Assembly: GCF_039537705.1 (NCBI RefSeq)
Contig: NZ_BAABBA010000011.1
Coordinates: 1-64,000 of the forward strand
Direction: 5' to 3'
DNA: 64,000 nt
Source: Georgenia daeguensis
Lineage (GTDB): Bacteria; Actinomycetota; Actinomycetes; Actinomycetales; Actinomycetaceae
Of this stretch, positions 16,103 to 24,371 are shown in pieces. The notes under the pieces were generated by a model. It ran no database searches. It had not been told where the DNA came from and worked only from the letters and a program-made list of their open reading frames with translations. How positions within the stretch are numbered: the stretch's first letter is position 1; each line of letters starts with the position of its first letter. Position numbers and translations under genes: made by a program.

Positions 16103-17434
16103 ATGTCCGCACCCAGTCACACGATTCCCCAGGCACCGGCCGGGCAGAACCCCGGCGTCCGGCGCGCCCTCGTCGCCGCGATGAGCGGCACGCTCATCGA
16201 GTGGTACGACTACGCGCTCTACGGCGCGGCGGCGGGCCTGATCATCGGCCCGCTGTTCTTCCCGGAGGCGCTCAGCACGGCCGCCACGATGGCGGCGTTC
16301 GCCACGTTCGCCGTCGGCTTCGTCGCCCGGCCGCTCGGGGGCGTGATCATCTCCCACATCGGCGACCGGTACGGCCGCAAGCCGGCGATGGTCCTGACGA
16401 TCGTGCTGATGGGGGCGGCCACCGTCGCCATCGGCCTGCTCCCGACGGCGGAGCAGATCGGCCTGTGGGCGCCGGCGCTGCTGGTGCTCTTCCGGCTCCT
16501 GCAGGGCTTCGGCGCCGGCGCGGAGCTCGCCGGGGCCTTCACGCTCGTGGCCGAGACGAGCCCGCCGGAGAAGCGGGGGTTCCACACGGGTCTCGTCAAC
16601 GCCACGCCGGCGGCCGGCACCACCCTGGCGACGCTCGCCTTCCTCGTGGCGGCCTCCCTGCCGGAGGACGTGCTGCTCGGCTGGGCCTGGCGCGTGCCCT
16701 TCCTCGTCTCGGCGCTGCTCTTCCTCGTCGCCCTCTACATCCGCCGTCGGCTCGAGGAGACGCCGGAGTACAGCCGGGCCGCGGACAAGCGCGCCGCGGA
16801 GGCGGAGCGCAAGGTCCCGTTCGGCGAGCTGGTGCGCAACAGCCGCCTGCCCCTGGTCGCGGGCTTCCTCGCCACCACCGGGCACAACGCCAACCTCTAC
16901 GTGGTCACCGCCTTCTCGCTGTCCTACCTCACCACCACGGTCGGCATGAGCCGGACCGAGGCGCTGACCGCGGTGGTGATCGGCTCGGTGGTGAGCATCG
17001 TCGCCACGCCGCTGGGCGGGAAGATGGTGGACCGGTACGGGGCGCGCAAGGTCCTCGGCTTCGGCGGTCTCTTCGGGGCGCTGTACGCCTTCCCGCTGTT
17101 CCTGCTGCTGCAGACCGGTGACCTGGTCACGGTCACGCTCGCCCTCTCTGTCACCTACGGCGTCACCCTCGCCGCGACCCAGGGCTCGCAGGGCGCGTTC
17201 CTGACGAACCTGTTCCCGGCTCGCTACCGGTTCACCGGCGTCGCCACCGCCCGCGAGCTCAACGGGGCGATCGTGGCCGGCACGACTCCGCTCGTGGCGA
17301 CCGCGCTCATCGCGGCCGTGGACGGGGAGATCTGGCTCGCGGCGCTGTACATCGTGGTGTGCTCGCTGGTCACCGTCGTCGGGGTCGTCATCACCGGCGC
17401 CCGGGGCGACCGGCCCGTCCTGGAAGCGCGCTGA
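16103..17434 (+). CDS. MFS transporter, metabolite:H+ symporter (MHS) family
   Basis: 443 residues with about 12 membrane segments. MSGTLIEWYDYALYGAAAGLI near residue 27 is the MHS family opening. The MFS loop 2-3 motif is GDRYGRKPAMV, and FRLLQGFGAGAELAGAFTLVAE is typical of the ProP/ShiA/KgtP branch, which imports organic acids with protons. GAAGG lies ahead of the ATG. It is followed 13 bp later by the FMN oxidase, so the imported compound is probably the alpha-hydroxy acid that enzyme oxidises. It is divergent from the GntR/FAH pair and shares its regulatory region. Confidence 0.9.
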   Translation: MSAPSHTIPQAPAGQNPGVRRALVAAMSGTLIEWYDYALYGAAAGLIIGPLFFPEALSTAATMAAFATFAVGFVARPLGGVIISHIGDRYGRKPAMVLTIVLMGAATVAIGLLPTAEQIGLWAPALLVLFRLLQGFGAGAELAGAFTLVAETSPPEKRGFHTGLVNATPAAGTTLATLAFLVAASLPEDVLLGWAWRVPFLVSALLFLVALYIRRRLEETPEYSRAADKRAAEAERKVPFGELVRNSRLPLVAGFLATTGHNANLYVVTAFSLSYLTTTVGMSRTEALTAVVIGSVVSIVATPLGGKMVDRYGARKVLGFGGLFGALYAFPLFLLLQTGDLVTVTLALSVTYGVTLAATQGSQGAFLTNLFPARYRFTGVATARELNGAIVAGTTPLVATALIAAVDGEIWLAALYIVVCSLVTVVGVVITGARGDRPVLEAR

Positions 17435-17447
17435 GGGAAGGTCTGGG

Positions 17448-18683
17448 ATGACGGTGACCAAGCTCGAGCGGCAGCTGCCGAGGTGGAGCGAGCTGCGCCC
17501 CCTCATGCAGTTCAAGCCGGTGGACCTCGACCGTCGGCGAGCCCGGCTGGCGCGGGCGGCCGACATCTGGGACCTGCGGGCGATCGCCAAGCGGCGGACC
17601 CCGAAGGCTGCGTTCGACTACGTCGACGGCGGTGCCAACCAGGAGCTCTCGCTGCGGCGGAGCCGGCAGGCCTACGCGGACCTCGAGTTCGTCCCCGGCG
17701 TCCTGCGCGACGTCTCCTCCGTGGACCTGACCACGAAGATCGCGGGCGGGACCTCCGAGCTGCCGTTCGGCATCGCGCCGACCGGGTTCACCCGGTTCAT
17801 GCACGCGGGCGGGGAGCGCGCCGGTGTCGCCGCGGCGCACGGGCGGGGCATCCCGTTCACCCTGTCCACCATGGGGACCGCCTCGATCGAGGAGGTCGCC
17901 GCCGCGGGCCCGCACGGCCGGCGGTGGTTCCAGCTGTACCTGTGGAAGGAGCGCGAGAAGTCCCTCGCCCTGGTGGAGCGGGCCGCGGCCGCCGGGTACG
18001 ACACGCTCATGGTGACGGTCGACACCGCGGTGGCAGGGGCCCGGCTGCGCGACGTGCGCAACGGGATGACCATCCCGCCGGCGCTGACGCTGAGGACGGT
18101 GCTCGACGCGTCCTACCGGCCGGAGTGGTGGTTCAACTTCCTCACCACCGAACCGCTGACCTTCGCGACGCTGTCCGGCCACACGGGCTCGATCGCCGAG
18201 CTGGTGACGACGATGTTCGACCCGACCATCACCTTCGAGGACCTCGCGTGGCTGCGCGAGGCGTGGAAGGGCAAGCTCTTCGTCAAGGGCGTCCAGTCGG
18301 CCGGGGACGCGGCGCGCGCGGCGGACCACGGCGTCGACGGCGTCGTGGTGTCCAACCACGGCGGGCGCCAGCTCGACCGGGCGCCGGTGCCGCTGCGCGC
18401 GGTGCCGGAGATCCGCTCCGCCGTCGGGCCCGGGGTCGAGATCATCCTCGACTCCGGCATCATGTCCGGCGGCGACGTCGTCGCCGGCCTGGCCGCCGGG
18501 GCGGACTTCACGATGATCGGCCGGGCCTACCTCTACGGGCTCATGGCCGGGGGGCAGCAGGGTGTCGAGCGGGCGATCGACATCCTCCACGCCGAGCTCA
18601 AGGTGGTCATGCAGCTCCTCGGTGTGACCTCCGTGGCAGACCTGAACCCCGACCACATCCGGCTGGACGCGCGGCGCGGCTGA
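17448..18683 (+). CDS. FMN-dependent alpha-hydroxyacid oxidase/dehydrogenase (LldD family)
   Basis: 411 residues, TIM-barrel family of L-lactate dehydrogenase, mandelate dehydrogenase and glycolate oxidase; it oxidises an L-2-hydroxy acid to the 2-oxo acid. KAAFDYVDGGANQELSLRRSRQAYADLEF marks the N-terminus. FMN and substrate residues are seen in PFTLSTMGTASIEEVA and WFQLYLWKEREKSL. The catalytic histidine is in VVVSNHGGRQLDRAPVPL (about residue 303), followed by IILDSGIMSGGDVVAGLAAGADFTMIGRAYLYG. It is operonic with the symporter. The 2-oxo product would be a plausible feed for the FAH-fold enzyme across the divergent promoter. Confidence 0.93.
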   Translation: MTVTKLERQLPRWSELRPLMQFKPVDLDRRRARLARAADIWDLRAIAKRRTPKAAFDYVDGGANQELSLRRSRQAYADLEFVPGVLRDVSSVDLTTKIAGGTSELPFGIAPTGFTRFMHAGGERAGVAAAHGRGIPFTLSTMGTASIEEVAAAGPHGRRWFQLYLWKEREKSLALVERAAAAGYDTLMVTVDTAVAGARLRDVRNGMTIPPALTLRTVLDASYRPEWWFNFLTTEPLTFATLSGHTGSIAELVTTMFDPTITFEDLAWLREAWKGKLFVKGVQSAGDAARAADHGVDGVVVSNHGGRQLDRAPVPLRAVPEIRSAVGPGVEIILDSGIMSGGDVVAGLAAGADFTMIGRAYLYGLMAGGQQGVERAIDILHAELKVVMQLLGVTSVADLNPDHIRLDARRG

Positions 18684-18695
18684 GCCGGGCCGCGA

Positions 18696-18733
18696 GGAGC
18701 CTTCCCGCGGCTGAGCGGGCTGCGGGAGGCTCC
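18696..18733. terminator. Bidirectional hairpin between convergent genes
   Basis: GGAGCCTTCCCGC pairs with GCGGGAGGCTCC, with one bulged base, in the 90-bp gap between the oxidase (ends 18683) and the LacI gene (ends 18774). Confidence 0.6.
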
Positions 18734-18773
18734 GCGCGGTGCCGTCCCTGGGCGTGTCCTACCTCGCCGGTAG

Positions 18774-19787
18774 TCAGCGCCGCGGGGCTGGCCCCGTCGA
18801 CCCGCGCACGACGAGCTCGGTGCCGAGCTCGCGGACGAGCGCCTGCTCCGGGGCTGACGTCGTCGCCATCTCCAGGGCCGCGGCCCCCATCTGCCGCAGC
18901 GGCAGGTGCACGGTGGTCAGCGGCGGCGTGAGGTCGCGGGCGACGGCGATGTCGTTGAACCCGGCTACGGACACCTCGTCCGGCACGGCCCGCCCCGCCT
19001 CGCGCAGGTGCGCGAGCGCGCCGATCGCCATCTGGTCCGCGGAGCCGACGACGGCGGTGATGCCCGGGTGGGCGGCCAGGAGATCGGCCGTCCCCTCGTA
19101 CCCGCCGTCCCGGGTGGGCCGGCCGTGGCGCACGTGGACCACCCCGCCCGCCCGCTCGACCGCCTCGCGCAGGCCCTCGACGCGCTCGAGCGTGGAGGCG
19201 ACGGCCGCCTCGCCCGCGACGACGCCCACCTCCCGGTGACCCAGCTCCGCCAGGTGCGCGCCGAGCTGGCGCCCGCCCGACCGGTTGTCCACGAGCACCC
19301 GGTCGACGTCGAACAGGGGGCTGCCGATCGCCACCACGCGGCCGCCGGCGGCCTCGAAGGACCGGGTGCGCGCGGCCATCGCCGAGATGTAGCGCTCGTC
19401 GGTCAGCCCGGACCCGGCGATGATCACGATGCCCGTGCGGTGGGCCTGGAGCAGCCGGAAGTACTCGAGCTCGCGGTCGACGTCGCGGTGGGTGTGGCAG
19501 ATGGTGACCAGCAGGTGGCGCGCGGCGGCGACCTCCTGGATGCCGTTGACGATCTCCGCGAAGTACGGGTCGTCGACCTCGCCGACGAGGACGCCCACCG
19601 TGGCGGGGTTGCCGTGCAGCAGCGCCTGCGCCTGGGCGTTGGGCACGTAGTCCAGCTCCCGTGCGGCCTGCTCCACGCGCTCGCGCAGCTCGGGGGCCAC
19701 CGGGTAGTCGCTGCCCGACAGCACCCGGGAGGCGGTCGGCGTGGAGACGCCGGCGCGCCGGGCGACGTCTCGCAGGTTCACGGCCAT
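18774..19787 (-). CDS. LacI-family regulator A
   Basis: 337 residues. The HTH is at residues 3-25 (NLRDVARRAGVSTPTASRVLSG), followed by the hinge DYVPNAQAQALLHGN. The sugar-binding domain begins at TVGVLVGEVDDPYFAEIVNGIQ. It is divergent from the Nramp-like operon starting at 19880, with two palindromes of the form AGAAA-N5-TTCTT between them, so it probably represses that operon. It is a close paralogue of the regulator at 47388-48404. A 152-bp block (19405-19556) is identical in DNA to 48022-48173, although the surrounding codons differ, which suggests gene conversion. The recognition helices differ by one residue (VSTPTASR against VSAPTASR). Confidence 0.93.
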   Translation of the reverse strand: MAVNLRDVARRAGVSTPTASRVLSGSDYPVAPELRERVEQAARELDYVPNAQAQALLHGNPATVGVLVGEVDDPYFAEIVNGIQEVAAARHLLVTICHTHRDVDRELEYFRLLQAHRTGIVIIAGSGLTDERYISAMAARTRSFEAAGGRVVAIGSPLFDVDRVLVDNRSGGRQLGAHLAELGHREVGVVAGEAAVASTLERVEGLREAVERAGGVVHVRHGRPTRDGGYEGTADLLAAHPGITAVVGSADQMAIGALAHLREAGRAVPDEVSVAGFNDIAVARDLTPPLTTVHLPLRQMGAAALEMATTSAPEQALVRELGTELVVRGSTGPAPRR

Positions 19788-19805
19788 GCGGGAACACTAG
19801 CGCGG

Positions 19806-19820
19806 AGAAACCCCGTTCTT
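19806..19820. promoter_or_regulatory. Candidate LacI operator 1 of the Nramp operon
   Basis: AGAAACCCCGTTCTT, an imperfect palindrome that touches the -35 box at 19819. Its partner is AGAAAAGGGTTTCTT at 19863-19877, centre to centre 57 bp. Confidence 0.45.
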
Positions 19821-19847
19821 GACCAGGTTCGCCGTCGTGCCTTACCG
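19819..19847 (+). promoter_or_regulatory. Probable promoter of the Nramp-epimerase-DHDPS operon
   Basis: TTGACC (19819-19824), 17-base spacer, TTACCG (19842-19847), about 33 bp before the start codon. Flanked by the two palindromes. Confidence 0.45.
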
Positions 19848-19862
19848 TCGTGCCAACACGAG

Positions 19863-19877
19863 AGAAAAGGGTTTCTT
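19863..19877. promoter_or_regulatory. Candidate LacI operator 2 of the Nramp operon
   Basis: AGAAAAGGGTTTCTT, palindromic except at the centre. It contains the AAAAGGG ribosome binding site for ATG 19880, so part of the symmetry could be chance. A related AGAAAAGCCTTTCT occurs at 39401-39414. Confidence 0.4.
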
Positions 19878-19879
19878 CA

Positions 19880-21097
19880 ATGACGAACGCCCAGACATCC
19901 ACCGACCGTCGCACCCGCATCCCTGGCCGGCTCGGCCCCGCCTTCGTCACCGCGGCGCTCGTCTTCGGCCCCGGGTCGATCACGCTCGCGAGCTCGATGG
20001 GTGCCACCTTCGCCTACGACCTCGTCTGGGCCCCGGTCGTCGCCACCGTCCTCATGCTCTGCTTCGTCGACCTCTCGGTCCGCATCGGGCTGACCACCGA
20101 CGCCGGACCCGTCGCCACCGTGAGCCGGAGGCTCGGCCGCGTCGTCGGCGTGCTCGTCGGCATCGGCGCGTTCCTCGTCGCCGCCTCGTTCCAGGCCGGA
20201 AACTCCGCCGGCACGGGAGCGGCCGGCACCGTCCTGCTCGGCGGCAGCACCGCCGTGTACGCCGCCGTGTTCACGTTGCTCGCCGTCGGCTTCCTGTGGC
20301 TGCCGTCCTTCTACCGGCACCTCGAGCGCACGATGATCGCGATCATCCTGCTGATGCTGGCGATCTTCGTGCTCACGGCGGTCGTCGCCCGCCCGGACCT
20401 GGGCGAGATGCTCGCCGGGCTGGTGCCCTCCTTCCCCGACGGCTCGGCGGCCCTGGTCGTCGGCGTCGTCGCGACGACGTTCTCCGTGGTCGGCGCGTTC
20501 TACCAGATCCAGCTCGTGCGGGAGAAGGGGTGGGGGCCGGACGACTACGCCACCGCCCGGCGCGACGCCGTCGTCGGCACCGTCATCCTCGGCCTGCTCT
20601 CGGTGGTCATGATGGTCGCTGCCGCCGCCGTGCTGAACCCGGCCGGCGCGACCGTGACCTCGCCGGCGGACATGGCCGGCGTCCTGGAGCCCACCGTCGG
20701 GCGGTGGGCCTCCGCCCTCTTCGCCCTCGGCCTGTGGGCGGCCGCCTTCTCCTCCCTGGTCGGCAACAGCACCATCGGCGGCAGCATGCTCGCCGGTGCG
20801 CTCGGCATCGAGCGCGGCGGGCTGGCCTCGACCCGGGTGAAGGTGTGCATCACCGTGGTCATGGTCCTCGGCGGGGTCGTCGCCGTCGTCTTCGGGGGCA
20901 TCCCGGTCCAGCTGATCATGACCGCCCAGGCCGTGACGATCCTCGTCGTCCCCCTCATCGGCGTCGCCCTCGTCATCCTCGCCCGGCACCGCGACCGCGG
21001 CGCCCTCGCCATCGGCACGCCCCAGCTCGTGCTGGCCGCCGTCGGCGTCCTCTTCCTGCTCCTGCTCGCCATCAACTACGTGAGGAACCTGCTGTGA
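19880..21097 (+). CDS. Nramp-fold transporter lacking the metal-binding motif
   Basis: 405 residues and about 11 membrane segments, related to the Nramp/MntH family of proton-coupled metal transporters. The first segment has the family GPG (ALVFGPGSITLASSMGATFAYD), but the metal-liganding DPGN that should follow is replaced by SMGA. In segment 6 the usual MPH motif is absent (VVGAFYQIQLVREKGWG). With both halves of the metal site missing, a divalent-metal role is unlikely. As the first gene of a catabolic operon (overlapping the next start as GTGA) and facing a LacI regulator, it more likely carries an organic substrate. The start at ATG 19880 is preceded by AAAAGGG. Confidence 0.75.
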   Translation: MTNAQTSTDRRTRIPGRLGPAFVTAALVFGPGSITLASSMGATFAYDLVWAPVVATVLMLCFVDLSVRIGLTTDAGPVATVSRRLGRVVGVLVGIGAFLVAASFQAGNSAGTGAAGTVLLGGSTAVYAAVFTLLAVGFLWLPSFYRHLERTMIAIILLMLAIFVLTAVVARPDLGEMLAGLVPSFPDGSAALVVGVVATTFSVVGAFYQIQLVREKGWGPDDYATARRDAVVGTVILGLLSVVMMVAAAAVLNPAGATVTSPADMAGVLEPTVGRWASALFALGLWAAAFSSLVGNSTIGGSMLAGALGIERGGLASTRVKVCITVVMVLGGVVAVVFGGIPVQLIMTAQAVTILVVPLIGVALVILARHRDRGALAIGTPQLVLAAVGVLFLLLLAINYVRNLL

Positions 21098-22143
21098 CGA
21101 CGACGACGACCACCACCGCCCTGCCCCCCGCGGACGAGGCCGCGCTGGACGACCTGCTCTCCCTCCCCGCGCCCGGCGTCGGCGAGGCGCTCTCGGCCGC
21201 CGGCGGCGACGTCGTCCTCCTCGGCGCCGGCGGCAAGATCGGCCCGACCATGGCACGGATGGCCCGCCGGGCCCTCGACGGCGTCGGGTCCGACGCCCGC
21301 GTGATCGCCGTCTCCCGCTTCTCCGACGCCGCCGTCGCCGACCAGCTGCGCGCCGAGGGCATCGAGGTGCGCGCCGCGGACCTCTCGGAGCCGGGCTCCT
21401 ACCGGGACCTGCCGGACGCCGCGGCCATGTTCTACCTCGCCGCCATGAAGTTCGGCACCACCGGCCAGGAGCACCGCACCTGGTGGTCCAACGCGGCCAT
21501 GCCCGCGATGGTCGCTGACCGGTACCGCGGCGTGCCCTCCGTGGTCTACTCCACCGGGAACGTCTACCCGCTCTCGCCGCTCACCCGCGGCGGGTCGCTC
21601 GAGGCGGACGCGCCCGCGCCGGTGGGGGAGTACGCGCAGTCCTGCCTCGCCCGGGAGCGCATCTTCACCAACGCCGCCCACACCTGGGGCACGCCGACGA
21701 CGATCTTCCGGCTCAACTACGCCTGCGAGCTGCGCTACGGCGTCGTCGCCGACATCGCGGTCAAGATCGCGGCCGGCGAGCCGGTCGACGTGACCATGCC
21801 GGCGGTCAACGTCGCCTGGCAGGGCGACGTCAACGCCTGGGCGCTGCGCAGCCTCGAGCTCGCCGCCGTACCGCCGCACGTCCTCAACGCCACCGGTCCG
21901 GAGACCGTCTCGGTCCGGCGCCTGGCGACCTGGCTCGCCGAGGACATGGGCGCCGAGGTGACCCTCGTGGGCGAGGAGTCCGCCGACGCGCTCCTCAACG
22001 ACGCCGCCGAGTGCCACGAGCGCTACGGGTACCCGACCGTGCCGCTGCGCCGGCTCGTGCGCTGGGTGGGGCAGTGGGTGGCCGACGGTGGACGCCAGCT
22101 CGGCAAGGCCACCAAGTTCCAGCAGCGGGAGGGCAAGTACTGA
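21094..22143 (+). CDS. NAD-dependent epimerase/dehydratase family protein
   Basis: 349 residues. An extended short-chain dehydrogenase with VVLLGAGGKIGPTMARMA (about residues 48-65) for NAD(P). The catalytic segment is unusual: VVYSTGNVYPLSPLTRGGS supplies the serine/threonine, and the expected YxxxK appears only as EYAQSCLARERIF, without the lysine. It may therefore bind a nucleotide or sugar acid without classical epimerase chemistry. GTG start within GTGA of the previous gene, with AGGA eight bases upstream; it ends in TGATG with the next gene. Such genes often occur beside DHDPS-family enzymes in sugar-acid operons; the exact reaction is unknown. Confidence 0.75.
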   Translation: MTTTTTTTALPPADEAALDDLLSLPAPGVGEALSAAGGDVVLLGAGGKIGPTMARMARRALDGVGSDARVIAVSRFSDAAVADQLRAEGIEVRAADLSEPGSYRDLPDAAAMFYLAAMKFGTTGQEHRTWWSNAAMPAMVADRYRGVPSVVYSTGNVYPLSPLTRGGSLEADAPAPVGEYAQSCLARERIFTNAAHTWGTPTTIFRLNYACELRYGVVADIAVKIAAGEPVDVTMPAVNVAWQGDVNAWALRSLELAAVPPHVLNATGPETVSVRRLATWLAEDMGAEVTLVGEESADALLNDAAECHERYGYPTVPLRRLVRWVGQWVADGGRQLGKATKFQQREGKY

Positions 22144-23174
22144 TGGACGTGCGCACCAGGCTCCGCGCGGGGGTCGTCATCCCCGCGCACCCCCTCGCCC
22201 TCGACGACGGCGGGGCGGTCAACTGGCGCTCCCAGCGCGCCCTGACCCGGTACTACATGGCCTCGGGCGCCGACGGCGTGGCCGTCGGCGTGCACACCAC
22301 CCAGTTCGAGCTCCACCACGACCGCGCCCTCCTCGGCGACGTCTGGCGGCTCGCCGCCGAGGCCGCCGGCGAGCGGGGCGGCGCACCCCTGCTCGTCGCG
22401 GGCATCGCCGGGGACACGGTCGACGCCGTCGCGGAGGCCGAGCTCGCCCGCGAGGCCGGCTACCACGCCGCCCTCATGTGCTCCTGGGGGATGACGGAGG
22501 TCACCGAGGACGCCCTGCTCGAGCGGGCCCGCGCCGTCGGCGAGGTGCTCCCGACGCTGGGCTTCTACCTGCAGGAGAGCGTCGGCGGGCGCCGGCTCGG
22601 GCGCTCGTACTGGCGGGCGCTGTTCGACATCGAGTCGGTGGTGGGGGTCAAGACCGCCCCGTTCGACCGGTACCGCACCAACGACGTCGTCCAGGAGCTC
22701 ATCGCCCACGACCGGTGGGACGACGTCGCCGTCCTCACCGGCAACGACGACGCGATCGTCCACGACCTCCTCACCCCCTACCGCGCCACCGTGGGCGGCC
22801 AGGAGCGGGAGGTGCGCACCACCGGGGGGCTGCTCGGCCAGTGGGCCGTCGGCACCCGGGCCGCGGTCGAGCTGCGCGACCGGGCCCGCGCCGCGGTCGC
22901 CGCCGGCACCGTCCCCACGGACCTCCTGGCACTGGCGACCGACCTCGTCGAGGTCAACGGCGCCGTCTTCGACGTCGACCACCACTTCCTGGGGTGCGTT
23001 CCCGGCGTCAACGAGGTGCTGCGCCAGCAGGGCCTGGTCGGCACCGCCGACTGCCTCGGCCCGGACGTCCTCTCGCCCGGGCAGTCCGAGCTCATCGCCT
23101 CCGTGCGCGAGCGGTTCCCGGACCTGCTCGACGAGGAGTTCGTGGCCGCCAACCGGCACGACTGGCTCGCCTGA
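22143..23174 (+). CDS. Dihydrodipicolinate synthase/N-acetylneuraminate lyase family protein
   Basis: 343 residues, TIM-barrel class I aldolase or dehydratase family. The Schiff-base lysine is in VVGVKTAPFDRYR (about residue 170) and the partner tyrosine in TLGFYLQESVGG (about 140). The usual GTTGE loop is replaced by GVHTTQFELHH, so the substrate is not pyruvate plus aspartate semialdehyde. Members in sugar operons act on 2-keto-3-deoxy sugar acids or related compounds. It ends the three-gene operon under LacI A. Cytoplasmic, no signal peptide. Confidence 0.8.
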   Translation: MDVRTRLRAGVVIPAHPLALDDGGAVNWRSQRALTRYYMASGADGVAVGVHTTQFELHHDRALLGDVWRLAAEAAGERGGAPLLVAGIAGDTVDAVAEAELAREAGYHAALMCSWGMTEVTEDALLERARAVGEVLPTLGFYLQESVGGRRLGRSYWRALFDIESVVGVKTAPFDRYRTNDVVQELIAHDRWDDVAVLTGNDDAIVHDLLTPYRATVGGQEREVRTTGGLLGQWAVGTRAAVELRDRARAAVAAGTVPTDLLALATDLVEVNGAVFDVDHHFLGCVPGVNEVLRQQGLVGTADCLGPDVLSPGQSELIASVRERFPDLLDEEFVAANRHDWLA

Positions 23175-23237
23175 GAAGGACGTGTCCGGCCGCGTCGCCC
23201 GGGGCGTGGCCGGACCTGCTCCTACGTGTCCGGGGGT

Positions 23238-23266
23238 TGACATGCAACCGATTGCACGGAACGCTC
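23238..23266 (+). promoter_or_regulatory. Promoter with LacI-type operator, site 1
   Basis: TTGACA (23238-23243) is directly followed by the palindrome TGCAACCGATTGCA (23244-23257), which fills the spacer. A weak -10 candidate AACGCT lies at 23261-23266. It is about 100 bp upstream of the beta-helix gene and should drive the seven-gene plus-strand operon to 33830. Confidence 0.75.
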
Positions 23267-23358
23267 GTCCCGCACCCGGCCAGGGGCTCGACGCCCCCGG
23301 GACGACGCAGATGTCGGGCCCGACAGGGCCGGGACCGAGAAGTTCGAGGGGGAACTCG

Positions 23359-24360
23359 ATGCGCATCTCTAGACTCCTGGCTGCGGGCGCGGTGGCGCTG
23401 GCCGCCACGACCGGCACACCCGCGGCGGCCCTCACCGGCCCGGCAGACACGCTCGCCGAGCCGGGACCGGTTGTCCACGTGAGCCCAACGGGAACGAGCA
23501 CGGGGACCGGGACGGCTGACGACCCGGCCGGCTCGCTGGCCCGGGCCGTGGAGCTCCTGACCGCCGCCGGCGGGACCACCGCGACGATCGTCGTCGGCGA
23601 GGGCACGTACCACGAGGCACGCTCGGTCTCCTTCCGTTCGGTGCCCCAGGACGTGGTGACGCTCCGCCCGGCTGAGGCCGGCACCCGACCCATCTTCGAC
23701 GGCAGCCTCGCCACCGGTGCCAGTCACTACTGGCTGAACACGGCCGGCGGCCCGAGCCTCGACGTCGCCGGACTCGAGGTGCGCGACTACCGCACCGGCG
23801 GCATCCGCATGGACACGGACGACAACATCGTGGACGACGTCGTCTTCACCCACCTCGGCAACCGCCACGTCCCCGACGGACCCGGGTACGCCGCCCTCCA
23901 CCTGCTCGGCTCCTCGGGCAACGTCATCTCCGGCAACGTCTTCGAGAACCTCGAGAACGACAGCTGCCCGGGCTGCATCCACGGCGTCTACGCCGCGAAC
24001 GGCAGCAGCGACAACCTCGTGGCCGGCAACGTCTTCGACCGCATCATGGGCGACCCCGTGCGGCTGCGCCACGACACGCACGACAACGTCTTCACGCACA
24101 ACGTCTTCACCCGCTCGGGCGACTATCTCGACGCCGACGGCCGCTGGGCCCACCGGGCCATGGCCTCGTTCTGGCGTTTCCGGGCGGACGAGATCTGCGG
24201 GACGGGAAACCGGGTCGACCACAACACCACCGACGGCCGGACGTACTCCGGCGAGGTCGGCCAGCGGATGTTCGGCTCGGGCGCCGAGGAGGGGCTCGAG
24301 CGGTGCGCGCTCGCGGTCCTCGGCTCCGACAACGTCGTCGACACGTCCCTGGCCCGATGA
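23359..24360 (+). CDS. Secreted right-handed parallel beta-helix protein
   Basis: 333 residues with a signal peptide (ISRLLAAGAVALAATTGTPAAA). VVHVSPTGTSTGTGTADDPAGSLARAVELL is the 'DG-x-G-T-x-x-x-P' type opening of pectate-lyase-like and DUF1565 proteins. From residue 130 there are PbH1-type coils with repeated N-V/I turns (DNIVDDVVF, GNVISGNVFENL, DNLVAGNVFDRI, HDNVFTHNVF). This fold binds or cleaves polysaccharides; the catalytic residues cannot be assigned. GAGGGGGA precedes ATG 23359. First gene after operator site 1 and 11 bp before the first propeller gene, so the two secreted proteins are made together. Confidence 0.8.
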   Translation: MRISRLLAAGAVALAATTGTPAAALTGPADTLAEPGPVVHVSPTGTSTGTGTADDPAGSLARAVELLTAAGGTTATIVVGEGTYHEARSVSFRSVPQDVVTLRPAEAGTRPIFDGSLATGASHYWLNTAGGPSLDVAGLEVRDYRTGGIRMDTDDNIVDDVVFTHLGNRHVPDGPGYAALHLLGSSGNVISGNVFENLENDSCPGCIHGVYAANGSSDNLVAGNVFDRIMGDPVRLRHDTHDNVFTHNVFTRSGDYLDADGRWAHRAMASFWRFRADEICGTGNRVDHNTTDGRTYSGEVGQRMFGSGAEEGLERCALAVLGSDNVVDTSLAR

Positions 24361-24371
24361 GAGGAACAGCG

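Noticed and set aside
15278..17590. 770-residue minus-strand frame over the GntR and MFS genes
   Set aside because: Only its first part (to 15967) is the GntR protein; the rest is the shadow of the MFS gene, with biased composition and no family motif.
23359..24360. Calling the beta-helix protein a pectate lyase
   Set aside because: The fold is likely, but no pectate-lyase calcium or arginine motifs could be identified, so no activity is named.
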